Of a DNA stretch of 64,000 nt, positions 25,086 to 36,374 are shown piece by piece. Source of the DNA: Imbricaverruca yamaguchii (Eukaryota; Arthropoda; Thecostraca; Neoverrucidae); the NCBI GenBank assembly GCA_034440575.1, contig JAOTOL010001463.1:353501-417500 (forward strand), in the 5' to 3' direction. Under the pieces are notes generated by a model. That model searched no databases. It saw only the letters and a list, made by a program, of their open reading frames with translations, and had not been told where the DNA came from. The position numbers and the translations under genes are program-made. Numbering within the stretch: position 1 is the first letter of the stretch; each line of letters opens with the position of its first letter.

Positions 25086-25559
25086 GGGAGTTCATTAAGC
25101 CAGTCACATTCGCGAGCTTGGCTAAGATCACGAGGAAATACATAAAAGCGCATTCGCTAATCGTGAGAAGGACGATGCGTTCGACGTCTTAAGCAACAGT
25201 TAACGAGATCTTTATACGCCGCTTCCCCCCATCGATGTTGCTCGTCGGCATGTAATACCTATAAATAGGAGCAAAACTTCTCCCCTCCTTGCAACATTAA
25301 GTTTTACGCTTCCCTCGAGAAGGTGAAACACATACCATTGCACATGGTCATGCTAAACGGAATTTGTTTTACGACTACGTTTGCCTATGGAATGGAAGAC
25401 TATATTCTGCCATCATATAATGCTCATGGTTAGTACATTTTGTTCGATGGATCATGAACGAGACTTAGTAAGTCATTTCATCACTTTCCGTTCTTCTTGT
25501 GGCCTTTGCTGTTCAATTTAGGACCTTTTCTTCCAAGTCACGCATTGAGGTAAAGGCCA
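25086..25559. other. non-coding DNA, no gene recognised
   Basis: Unique sequence between element copy 1 and the 22-bp array. Confidence 0.5.
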
Positions 25560-25667
25560 ACTGTCCACAAAGAGCACTACAACTGCCCACAAAGAGCACT
25601 ACAACTGCCCACAAAGAGGACTACAACTGCCAACAAAGAGCACTACAACTGCCAACAAAGAGCACTA
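25560..25667. repeat. 22-bp tandem repeat, about 5 copies
   Basis: Units of CCACAAAGAGCACTACAACT-type sequence (22 bp), with one GAGGAC variant and two CAACAAAG variants. A frame runs through it as successive TKST/AHKED/NCQQR-type peptides because 22 is not a multiple of three. Confidence 0.9.
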
Positions 25668-26840
25668 GGAAACGCCTCCGTGTCGCCAAGCATATCCCGG
25701 GGGCGGTTGCTCAAGAACAAGGAAGCGTCATTCGCCAGTCGTTCTGGCTTATGTCCACTGACCAGAAGAGCCGGGATTTCAGCATATTGTCATGCAGAAT
25801 CAATTGGACTACTACATGAAACACCAACTGGATATCCTTAGTGTTGGTTGCGCACGTTAGGTTCATGCAGAACATCTTCGCCGTCCTGGTGGCCATACCT
25901 ACGAGCATCTTCTGCACGAATTGAGACGCCTACCGGCAGTCGTTGTCACCCTTATACGCCGGAAAGGGTGCCAACTTTCGGCGTGGTACCGTGAGCCAAT
26001 TTTCACTGTTCGCGATAAACCTTAAAAGGGTGTAAAATTACCCTCTCCCAGGGTTAATGTCGAGGTCATGCCAACCCTTCAGAAATAATTTATGGTGTGC
26101 ATGCGGGTTACGGTTCAGTCACACCGATTCGCCACAAATTCAAGTGACAAATTCAAGACATCTGGGACTTTGGACTTTCATTGAAGAGCCAGATTGCGAC
26201 CACTCATCCGGAGTGACCTCGTGCGTACTCATGTTGCCTTTAAAATCGGACTATTTTCGTATATGTTGATGTTGCCTTTTGTCAATCACCCTGAACAGTT
26301 GAGTGGAAGGATACTTGCGCTTGAAGTGGCATACAATGAAAACTACATATGTCCAAAGGACACGAACGCAACACATCCGTCCCGACCGTCTCATTCTTGA
26401 AATCCTAGCCAGCTTGTATATGCTCGCCTCATGAAGTCATAATCGCTTAACTCAAAGGTAGGTTTCGTTTGTATTAAATAACCCTAAGTTCCCGGCGGGG
26501 TTCGCGCTCTGAAAGCTTTCTCTGTCTCATAGGTTCTGGGAGGGGGCGTTGCGTTCCCCTGAAAGAAAATCTTGGCTGCGCAACTGTTCACGACAGGGAT
26601 TAGTCAGTGCTTGTTCAGCCGGCGTCGGATCAGGGCCAGCCTGCCCCGCCCCCGGTCATGTGGTTATGCCGCTATGCCACGTGATGTGCACGCCCAGGGG
26701 TCGGGCACTGAGCTTCCCCTGACAGTCCGATGGAGGGTGTTGTGCAAATCGGCTACATTGAGCACACGCTAGGAGGAAAGGCAGGGAAAAAGGACCTGGA
26801 ATGGAATTGCGCCTATGCCAATTCGACAATTACGTTTCAG
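25668..26840. other. non-coding DNA, no gene recognised
   Basis: Unique sequence, and no recognised domain in any frame. The last bases (TACGTTTCAG at 26831-26840) look like a splice acceptor for the following candidate exon. Confidence 0.45.
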
Positions 26841-26990
26841 ATAAGTGGACCATATTATGAAAATAAGTCGATTTTCGAAAAATATTGCAACCAATATCGG
26901 CCGATTGAACTGCTTTTGAATGCATGTGTGCAGAAATTTGTGGTAGCGTTCTACAATCAGGTTCCTATGCCGAACATAGAACACGATTGA
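26841..26990 (+). pseudogene. candidate galectin-like exon (weak), frame broken near the conserved EHR
   Basis: A plausible acceptor (TTTCAG) precedes an open frame with YRPIELLLN, then QKFVVAFYNQ, then NIEHD and a stop. In galectins the carbohydrate-recognition domain contains G-x-P-F-E-L-x-I, then x-[FY]-x-[VI]-x-V-N-G, then [FY]-x-H-R and a hydrophobic L-x-L-S segment. At 26985 the other frame continues directly with RLMLSSF-type codons after EH, which fits the family if one base is missing at the break. Against it: the sugar-binding tryptophan and the H-N-R cluster are not visible, and the expected VNG is YNQ. A degenerate exon or a chance resemblance are both possible. Confidence 0.28.
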
Positions 26991-27129
26991 TGCTCTCCAG
27001 TTTCAGTCGTCCTCTGAGTGGCCTGCCGATGAAGTCTGACCGAAGGACATTTCCCAATCCCGCGGCCCACCGGCGAAACAGTGTGGGCGGCGCCATTAGC
27101 CGTGAATGTGCATAAAGTGTGTCGTGAAC

Positions 27130-27225
27130 CACCCAATAAACAAACAAGTCTGACCGAAGATTAGGCTTGAACCCCCGGCCTGTCGCATCAGAAACAGACG
27201 GCGAGTTGATAGTGCTAGCTATATG
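27130..27225 (-). repeat. tRNA-like sequence, probably a SINE head
   Basis: On the minus strand a B-box-like GGGTTCAAGCCT follows a CTGTTTCTGATGCGACAG segment whose CTGT/ACAG ends can pair like an anticodon stem. A weak A-box (TAGCTAGCAC) lies upstream. The cloverleaf is poor. A motif AAGTCTGACCGAAG recurs at about 27032 and 27147, bracketing the segment. Confidence 0.4.
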
Positions 27226-27700
27226 TTTGCCTGAAAGTGTTGATTGAATAAGCAAATGGTTGCATCATGACCGATTTAAAAGCGCAATACCATGAAAATA
27301 GCATATAAAATAGTAACAGCAAAAACAGAACATTATAATGAATATCAACGGTAAACTTATATATATACAAGTATACACATAAATCTACGCCATAGCAGCT
27401 TTCTTGGCTTTATTGGTGTGGACCATTCATTACCTGTCTGTCTCCTCTAAAGTGCAGGTGTCTCGTGATCTTGATAGGGGAAATCTCTTTTTCCTTGAGA
27501 TAAGTCGGACACGTCCAGTCATATGCAGTGTGCTGCGCCTAGTCACGACCACAGAAGGTGCGCCACGGCTTGCCAGCGTTGCACTGCTGACTTTCACGTC
27601 CATGTGATGAGCACCTGCTGCGCGCTGGCCGATTTCCATAATTCTGCCTGCGATAGCTTAGCCTCTGCCAACTGACGTATCCCATCGGGCTGGGAATAAA
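27226..27700. other. non-coding DNA, no gene recognised
   Basis: AT-rich unique sequence. Nothing recognised. Confidence 0.5.
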
Positions 27701-27800
27701 AGCACACCTTTACCCTAGCATAATCTGCATAAGTTGGTAGCATATTAAGCACACCTTTACCCTAGCGTAATCTACATAAATTGGTAGCGTAATCTACATA
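27701..27800. repeat. 47-bp direct duplication with a partial third copy
   Basis: AGCACACCTTTACCCTAGC recurs at 27701 and 27748, with TAATCTGCATAAGTTGGTAG and its variant in between. A third partial GTAATCTACATA follows. Confidence 0.85.
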
Positions 27801-29609
27801 TCGCATGGTAGTTCAGGCCGGCTAGGAGTCAAAATGATGATATTTGTTGGTACGTACCTCGGCGTCCTTACGCATATGGATGCCTCTGATCACTCGAAAC
27901 GCTTTCACGCCGTCAGCAATATCCTCGTCGCGCACGTTCAAAATTTATACCACTTAATAATGTTTTCCACGGAGGTGTTTCTATCTTATGTTGGAGGACT
28001 GACACTAGGGTAGCCACATCATAACCATTCTCACGACCACGCACCGTGAATTTGAACTATGTGGCTGTCAATTCTACTTTTGTTTCCTCATCTTATACCT
28101 CGCATTGTCTGCACTGTCTCTCATCCGCTCATTCCACAAAATGGAACCGAATTTGTTGCACCCATCAAGTCGCCGGAGAGTGACGGAGTCACCAACTGCC
28201 TGATCCTCCAATACATTGAGCACAAGAGCATGGAAGCCATCGGCGCTGCTTTAACGATTTGCAAGGCAACCACATGGGCGTGGGTACCGGAGGGGGAGGG
28301 TGGCAGGAGGAGCAGCGGCTCTTCAATTATGGACGAGCTTAGCAACTCCCAGCTTGCAACTGCCTATGGGAGCTGCATGCAAAGCTCTCCCCCTAATTTG
28401 GAATAGTTCCTGCGCCTCTGGGCGCCCATTTGCCTCATAGGATCGACCGGTCTGGACCTCGCGACCTCGCGAGATAGGCCAGGTGCTACTTTTTCATGTA
28501 TATTTGCTATACTGTACGGCTGTCGGATTCAGCTCCTCGCCTCCTCACAACCCCCACTCCCTGGAGGCTCGACTATGAGGACGGGCACACGATACACGCC
28601 GGCTGACCTAATAGCTGCACGGGACAACCGACGCTTTTAGAGGGTCGGGGGAGAGAGAGCTACCACCCCGACCACGCTCCAGCGCCGTAACTCCTTGACT
28701 CATCCATACCAGAGAGAAACATCCCAAAGCCCAGGCACCGACCAGGCGACGAATCGCTTATTCCGTGTGGGGAATAAGCGACCCGCTTCTGACCCGCACG
28801 GAATATCTAGAATCTCCCAGATATCCGTGAAATCTGGACCAGAGGTGTTTCGCTCACCCCACCCCACTGCCCTACCGCTGCAACTGGCACCGTACTCCGG
28901 GAGTTCTCGATTTTCAGGACTCAGGCAACCTCCTGGCACGTCGAGGGAGCGAGGTGCTCCAATACAACAGTGCGGACTGGAAAACCAGAGGACTTGGCCT
29001 ACCCGCTCATGGGCATGCGAGCGGTATGGGAAATGGGCGCGGAGTCAGACAATGGATAGTATCGGTTAATGGATGGATGAGTATCACGAAGAGGGTTCGG
29101 AAGTACCTTCATGCTTCCACGCCCCTTATCAGAGCGGCCGTGGTAACCCGAATGAGCACCAATCCCTAGCCAGCTGAGTAACGATGGCTGACCCTCCCGC
29201 AGTGGTGACGGAAGGGGATGGATAAGGGTGAAGCCGATAGTTTGCATCAATATTAAATGGTGATCCCGGCGAATAGCCGGTGAGAAGGTATTCGTGGATA
29301 AATCGAACCACCAACCGCGATACGAAACATGGCATCCGCATTGCAGATGGAATACGACGCAACTGCAGGACGACCATATTCAATGTTGTGACTTAAAAGT
29401 TTGTTTGCAGCCAATGTTGTGCTTTTGAGGACATATTTCCTTATGCTGCGGTGCATGATGCCCGGAGGTCCGGATGATACAAATATCATGCCTAGGATGC
29501 GAACTTCTGAAGCTTTAGTTTTATGTACATCATGTATACACACCCATGTATGACACCCACTTGATGTAAATTGAAGCCATAGCGGAGAAACAAGAGGACT
29601 TCGAAAAAA
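27801..29609. other. non-coding DNA, no gene recognised
   Basis: Unique sequence. A 9-bp hairpin (GCTTATTCC / GGAATAAGC, 28756-28779) is present. Open frames on both strands have no recognisable domain. Confidence 0.45.
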
Positions 29610-29745
29610 TGAAATCTAACCTTTGACCTTGGGGTTTGATTTTTCAAGCACCTATCGCTTGACACTATATTTGGACAGGTTTCAGTGGAAACGAAAAAAT
29701 ACGAAGTGACCGAATAAATTAATTTGACGTTTGGTCTTGAAAAAT
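29610..29745 (+). repeat. diverged unknown repeat, member 1 (flanks element copy 2)
   Basis: The sequence CTAACCTTTGACCTTG ... GCTTGACACTATATTTGG ... GAAACGAAAAAATACGAAG resembles 30705-30850 in order and content (CTAACCTTCGACCTTG ... GCTTGATGCCAGATTTGG ... GAAGACGAAAAATGCGA). This is a diverged direct repeat of an unidentified family. Confidence 0.55.
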
Positions 29746-29855
29746 AATTAGATTACTCAACTTTAGGATACCGCACAAGCCACTTAATATGAGGCCCATA
29801 TGATGGAACTTGAAGCGAGAGCAATGGAATCTAGCGTTCCTTCGGTATTGCTTAA

Positions 29856-30678
29856 CCCGCGACGTCTTTCCGGTCAGGTCCTCACACCCGTCTCGGGGGG
29901 GGGCGGTTAGTAACCCCACTCTAAAATCAAAACTAAACATCGCACGAAAACGAAAGAGGTGTCATCGGAAAGCGCTCCAAGAGTAGGGTCCGGGTCTCCA
30001 CAAAAACAATTTCCCCAAAAGTGACGTCACCAGGGGGGCTAGATTTTCACGACTTTTCACGACTTACATTAAGTTTTTGGCTCTGGGGTGTTCATTTTGG
30101 GGATATATGAGATTAAAAAAAATATTTGGAATTAGAAAAGGACATCGAAATCGACCATGACTTTAACTTCCCCCCCCCCCCCCATTTTTTTATTTAAAAA
30201 TTTTGAGTTTTCAATTTTTACTTCAATTTTCCTCTTCCAATGTGTAGAGCAGACCGAGAAACGCTGTTGGAAGTCAACTTTCCCCAATAGAAAGTGCTTA
30301 CTTTCGCCAGAATCCGCTATTTGAACTTGAAGTTGGCAAATACGCAAAATTTATATGTAGTCAAAAACGAAAAAAGAAGAAAAATTATACTCGTACGTTT
30401 TGTTGCATCAATAAAGATAAGCAAACGCTGAAAGTTTCATTAAAATACCTGGATCCGTTAAAGCGTGACGACTGGTTGAACTTTTTTGGAGGTGACCTCA
30501 CTTGACCTTGACTAACTCGTTGACCCTAGAAGACCTGACTTCAAAATTTTGAATCAGCATGCCAAATTGATTTGGGAAAAGGTATGCCAAATTTGCGGGC
30601 GCTGCCGCGCGTCGTTTGTCCACTATCCGCGACAAACCTGAGGGAGAGGCGGTTGAAGATCCCCCGAGACAGGACGGG
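29856..30678 (+). mobile_element. non-autonomous piggyBac-type element, copy 2
   Basis: An 823-bp copy with perfect TTAA at both sides (29852-29855 and 30679-30682). It begins CCCGCGACGTCTTTCCGG and ends GAGACAGGACGGG. Terminal pattern and internal landmarks are shared with copy 1, without a coding frame for a transposase. A C run of about 14 lies at about 30171-30184. Confidence 0.85.
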
Positions 30679-30704
30679 TTAAATATCACCATCTAATAAG
30701 CCAA

Positions 30705-30855
30705 GCTAACCTTCGACCTTGATATTTGCGCAGGTTCGAAATGCTACATGAGAGTTCACTACGGGCTATTGCTTGATGCCAGATTTGGGCAGGTTTTGGT
30801 GAAGACGAAAAATGCGAGGGGACTGAGATAACCGGTTTGCGTTGGACCTTGCCCG
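30705..30855 (+). repeat. diverged unknown repeat, member 2
   Basis: Counterpart of the repeat at 29610-29745, in the same orientation on the other side of element copy 2, and similar over roughly 130 bp with many differences. Confidence 0.5.
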
Positions 30856-33800
30856 TTAGGTGGTCATGTGCTAACTATGTGGTTGCTTCCGGCGTGTTCA
30901 GTGCAGTCAGAAGCATATGCGGTAATTGAATTCGAACGAACACCAACCCGTCGCTGAATGCCAATACGAATACGAGTACGTCTCTGGTGAATTCATCTCT
31001 GAATACGATTACGCAAATGACGCTAAGCTGACGAACGTGCTTAAAGCTGCCCTAGACGCCTTTCCATGGTCTTGACGATACCCAAGGGCACCCAGAGTAA
31101 CATTTGTTCAAGATGCATCCATAAATGCGCAGGGTAAGGCAACCTAAGACGTGTAGGGCCTTCGGATAATGTAAATTTGATGCCTCACAAAGCACAATTG
31201 TCCACCCAAGAGAAAACACATTTTAGACGCTTGCTGATTAACCACTTTTTCTTTCGATTTCGGGACGACTGCTCGGAGATTTTGGCACCAAAGAGCCTGG
31301 GAAGTCCGTTGATTGGCTATATCGACTTCCAGTAGATATTTTTGGTGATACTTTTGCACACGTATTTTACTGCATAAAAGATTTAGTATGAATTTGCGGT
31401 GATCACACAGGTATTTTTATAGCTAAGGCTTGGCCACAAAAAATAAATTGAGCGGGACAAATCGCCACTGTTCAAAAAAAATTGAGGGGGACATGTCTCC
31501 GAGATTACACTCATGATTGTGGCCACAAGTGTTAAAAATGCTAGTGGTTAATCTCACCATCCCATCAACTGTGTACGGTCATGGTCGGGGCTCCCCTGGT
31601 GATAATGGCAATTTCACTGTCGTTTGTTTACATTCGAGGCGATTTCTTTATTTGCAAAAGCAGTTTCGTTTGTCCAGAGCCTATGTCTGCATTACTAACG
31701 CTAAAACTTGTTCGTGAAGATATTGAATGGTGCTCTTCCTCCAGGGTGTGTGCCCCTTTCCGTCATCTCAGCGAGCTGTTTCTGGCCGACCATGCTGCTG
31801 ACGTCTTGGTCTGGCGATGATGCTGAACACCCTGACTGATCTGGAAATGAATCACGCTTCGTCTGCTGTGTTGAAGAGCTGTGGTTGTTGGCTCCATCTC
31901 AAGAAGCTTGCAGAAACCTTACAGACGAGTTGGTATCTGCATACATTTCAGTCAATTTATTGATATATGTCGGTTGCTCAGGTAGTGGTAGTGCCTCCCC
32001 TACCCGCACCGATTTTCAAAGAAAGCCTACATTCTCTTGAAGAGCGACATTTTTTTCGGTCAACACACTTTTCGGCTTACCGTTTCTTTTCGAATAGGCT
32101 CACATCCCGCGATCGCCTCTGAATGTTTTTCTTAAGTTGGTTGCAGTCGGCTCCCACGCTACCGTTTTTTTTTTCATTGGCTTATGTCCGCTGTATTGTT
32201 TCTACTTCATATTTTGGGTGTTATTTGGACACATTATTTCAACAAAGAAGATGTTTTATGCATCGTCCAAAGGTTCTCGTTTTTGGTTGGCCATGCCATA
32301 ACAGGTTTTTGATTTGGCCACGTCGCTTCATTCGTTCTGACATTACCTCGCTGGAGGTCGCCTCCTGCCAGAGACTGCACCTAAAGTGAGACTTCGATTG
32401 ATCCCATGGTCGTATGCTGCCTAGCAGGGCTTAAGTACGGTGTGAGCGCTCTCTCGAAAATGTTGCCCTTACATCCTGCTTTATAAAGCTATTCTAGGGC
32501 CTTGTGCGGCATAAGCCGGTAAATGTATCACCAAGAACCGAGCCCAGAGCTCAATGGGGCGTATCTGTATCGGTAAGGCTCATGTGTCCCTGTCAGGCTT
32601 GAGAATAGATGAATAATTGGGTGAGCCCCTTCATATTAATCTTCAGAATGCGTGGATATATTAGTCCAGGTTCATTGTTGCTTCTTGACAGTTGGACGGC
32701 ACAGGTAAACATTGGAGGAATGATACAAGTTGAATGCAACCTGATGAAATATCCGAAATATCCGCTTAAACCTGGTGTAAAGCAAACCAGACTTCATCTC
32801 CATCAAGCAAACCTAACGGGAATGTTTCCTGGAAATTGATATAAAAATGACGCATAGCACCCATACTTGGGGACGCATAGGTTAAGCCTCCATTATGACG
32901 CCTCCGAAGTATGAAGAAGCTGGAATAGCAACACTGCAAAATGTTGCCGTAGCGGTGCATTCCATAACGGTTCCAGGAAGCTTCTGATTTGTCGGAGCTG
33001 TATGTGATCTGTGGTGTGCCTGACCTGAAGATGTCCAGAATCGTGACTATAGATCGCAATCTTGCATGGCGTCTGCATGGGGCATGCTGCGTTGTATTGG
33101 TCACAATTATCGTGAACCGATCATGCACAAGGCAACCAATTAAAGGGACATTTTGGTCATGGCGAAACCTTCCACATTTAGCATGACCAATGAGCACCTT
33201 CTTGCCATTTGAGATTAGCTCTTCCATCCTCCGTTGCCAGCGAGTTATCTCAATTACCGATATGGGAAGAGTCTTCCCGAGACAGGAGGATGGAAGAGTC
33301 TTCGCCTCTCACATAATGGATGATTCTTACTTTACGGATCTGTAGTAAAAACGTCAAAGAGCTTAGGCATCATGCTGATATTTAAGATCATTTCTGAATG
33401 CGGAACTACAGCATGATGATAATTTGTGTCATGCTTTACCGACGTGTTCAGACGATCGATACTTAATGTGCTTGCGTGCATGGACAATGCATTCTCCGTC
33501 GGCAACATTTCCAATGATAAAAGCTCTCATTTAATTTCATCGACCTCAGACGGTCTTTATCTTACGGCCCGGCCCTATTTCGAATTTGGCGTTCATTTAT
33601 ACTGGGGCAAACACAAGCGTCATCATTTATCCGTTACTATTGCTAGCCATTATACTTTGAGCTTGACACAACCAACCTACAAAGGACTTGATCTTGTGTT
33701 TCTCATGATTCGTGTTCACAGGGAGGTCAAGCAAAATTGGCATTGGTTCGTTTAAGCTTTCCGTACACTTCAGTGTCCACTCCAGCGTTCTATCTCAATA

Positions 33801-34074
33801 GACTGTGCCCGGTCTGACTCACATTACCGATGCCCGATTTTGCGATACGTGGTTACTTTTGATCTGCTCTAGAAGGCCGAACGCATAAGAATTGAGTGGC
33901 ATTGGATTCAACTAAAAGTCGACAACACCATGCTCTTGATACTGCGGTTCTAGTCCAATTCGGGGAGGAACAGCTGGAAACTTCAATTCATTCCAGATGG
34001 AAGGGCAATAAATGTTATTGGTAGAGTTTGATTTTACGTTGACTGGGCTAATTAATTTACCGATAATGTGACTA
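30856..34074. other. non-coding DNA, no gene recognised
   Basis: About 3.2 kb of unique sequence without a recognised domain, RNA gene or repeat. Frames up to about 150 codons (for example the minus frame at 32766-33227) show no known motif. Confidence 0.45.
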
Positions 34075-34222
34075 GGTGATGGCCTTGGCAGTGCCTACGA
34101 TATCAACGTCACCGACTGCGCTGCCAAGGTCTGCAAAATCTTGGTCGTTTTCCGCTCAAAGGACACCATTCCGAATTGCGTAGTGAAGCTATCTGGAGAC
34201 GGCTCGCTAGTCGAAAGACCAA
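34075..34222 (+). CDS. weak candidate exon resembling an ML (NPC2-like) lipid-binding domain
   Basis: An open frame starts after a TGA at 34069 and a possible AG acceptor at 34074-34075, and runs through NVTDCAAKVCKILVV and KDTIPNCVVKLSGDGSL. ML/NPC2 proteins have an N-terminal DC-G-S, a K-[IV]-x-x-V strand, then C-D-x-x-P-C-[VI]-[LV]-K-[RK]-G. The order and spacing match approximately. The cysteine before D-T-I-P is absent (it is K), and an N interrupts the P-C pair. It could be a decayed exon or chance. No signal peptide exon is identified. Confidence 0.22.
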
Positions 34223-34570
34223 CAATAGAAAATCGGTTGGAAAATCGCAACCAGTTAATCATCACCGAAAAAAATAGGAAATGGAAGTTCAGAAACAAAC
34301 AAACATCCCGATCAAGCATCGTAAATATCAAAAAGAAGCATCCAGGACAAAAAATGGACCCAAATTATATGACACGGAAATTGCCCGGCAAATCTGACGG
34401 CTTGGTGTCAGAGTGCCCTCACGGGTTGTTCGTCTGTCACATGGGCGGTGGGCGACAGAACAGCGACCGTCCATGGCTCCGTCTGGAGCGGCCCTGTGAC
34501 GTCTCCGACCAGTGTGGATGCCACTTAGTCGGCAAGGCTACCGCAGCCCCACACACAGGTCGGCGGCCGC
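34223..34570. other. flank of the E-box minisatellite; no gene recognised
   Basis: Mixed-composition sequence becoming GC-rich from 34400. Nothing recognised. Confidence 0.45.
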
Positions 34571-34920
34571 AACACGTGCTGCGAGTGCCACGCGGGGCAC
34601 CGGCGGCGATGGTCGCTGCCGGCACGTGCCACGTGTGTCACGCGGGACACCGATGGCGATGGTCGCTGACAGCACGTGCCACGTGTGCCACACGGGACAC
34701 CGGCGGCGATGGTCGCTGACGGCACGTGTCACGTGTGCTACTCGGGACACTGACGGCGATGGTCGCTGACGGCACGTGTCACGTGTGCCACACGGGACAC
34801 CGATGGCGATGGTCGCTGACAGCACGTGCCACGTGTGCCACACGGGACACTGACGGCGATGGTCGCTGACGGCACGTGCCACGTGCGTCTCACGGGACAC
34901 TGGCGGTGGTAGTCGCTGAC
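34571..34920. repeat. 50-bp minisatellite, 7 units, rich in CACGTG E-boxes
   Basis: Exactly seven 50-bp units start at 34571 and every 50 bp after. Units two to seven each start with GCACGTGCCACGTG or GCACGTGTCACGTG, giving two CACGTG palindromes per unit. The first unit has one, for a total of 13. All end in GGCGATGGTCGCTGAC or a close variant. CACGTG is the canonical E-box bound by bHLH factors such as MYC/MAX and CLOCK/BMAL1. Binding here is untested. Repetitive frames on both strands are by-products. Confidence 0.93.
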
Positions 34921-36182
34921 GGCGGGCTTTACCTCGGCCATCTCCGCGGGCCATTGCCATGGTGTGGCGGTCATCGCCCGGTAGTGCACACCACTGCCGG
35001 CCACAGTGACGATGTAACGGAGTTTGGTCAATTAAGCTGGTGACTCAATTCCAACCACTAGCAACTCTACGTGACGGCGGAGGGAGACACGGAGGCCATG
35101 GCCCTCTAAAGGGTCATTTTTCTGAGTTGTACCACTAAAATGGTATTTTCTTTAAATCTAACATTATAGTCCAGCAAATTGTCCCAAGCGGACTCACCAA
35201 ATATTCGTTGCTTAAATCAAGAAAATGCCTTTTTGATTTTTTAACTGAAAAAAACCTGAAACTTAAAACTTGAACTTGCCCTCCCCCCTCCCCCCCCCAC
35301 CCAACCGACTGAAAACTAGTATTCTGGATCCGCCAACAATTCCAGTTCATGGTCTTACCTTTAGGAGTGATTCCAACTCCGGGGAACATTTCTAAGGGAG
35401 GGGATGACTACAGATCCAACTCATGTCGAAAAAGGAGTTAAAATCAACCTCCTAATGTCCTTTCAAAAAACATAACATAGACATCAGTGTTTGATAACAT
35501 TACATCAGCATCATTGAGTACTGTTTAGCTTTTTCAAGTCTGGGAAACATGTGTCAAAATATAGTCTGCAAAATATTCCTAATCTTGAAAGGTTGAAGAC
35601 ATCAAGCATTTGGGCCATAATCTTGTCTGCGTCAAAACCATTCACGACATTAAAAAAAAATAATTCCTGCGGAACGGTGATTATCTCCGAAATTTATTCA
35701 CGTGATGCTTTCTATGTTTGCCTCTCAAAAGCGTGGATGTCTACGTTCGGCACTGTGCATTTTGTTCAAAGCCCCACTAGTGGCGAAATGCAAGTCAGGA
35801 TAATCCTAAGATGTGGCAGAATGTCACACGAATGTCACACTTGATATCCTGCATATCTGACTCGCAACAGCGTCAAGTTATATTTTACCCACCATACATT
35901 TTGAGAAAAGCCAACCGGTGACCATAGCGGTTTTATATTGCCCATACAACCCCTCAGATGTGTTGGCTTTAATTTCACCCTTTTAGTGCATAGCAAACCA
36001 GTATTAAAATAGTTACATATTGATTAGCGGTAGCAGCTTACCTATTCGAACAACTTATCAACACTGGTGCCGAAATCACCGAGAAACGCCAAACAGATCC
36101 GAACTAAGCGAGAACAATTTCGTCAAGGAACACTAGTTGTTTAAATACATAGCATGCTTACTTCATGTATCTGTAATGTCTG

Positions 36183-36184
<2 letters not shown>
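34921..36184. other. non-coding DNA, no gene recognised
   Basis: Unique sequence. C-runs occur at about 35280-35300. Nothing recognised. Confidence 0.5.
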
Positions 36185-36280
<96 letters not shown>

Positions 36281-36296
36281 ATATATATATATATTA

Positions 36297-36373
<77 letters not shown>

Positions 36374-36374
36374 C
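36185..36374. repeat. (TA)n microsatellite, interrupted
   Basis: About 190 bp of TA dinucleotides with a few TTT, TTA and TAC interruptions. The tyrosine/isoleucine frames on both strands are artefacts. Confidence 0.97.
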
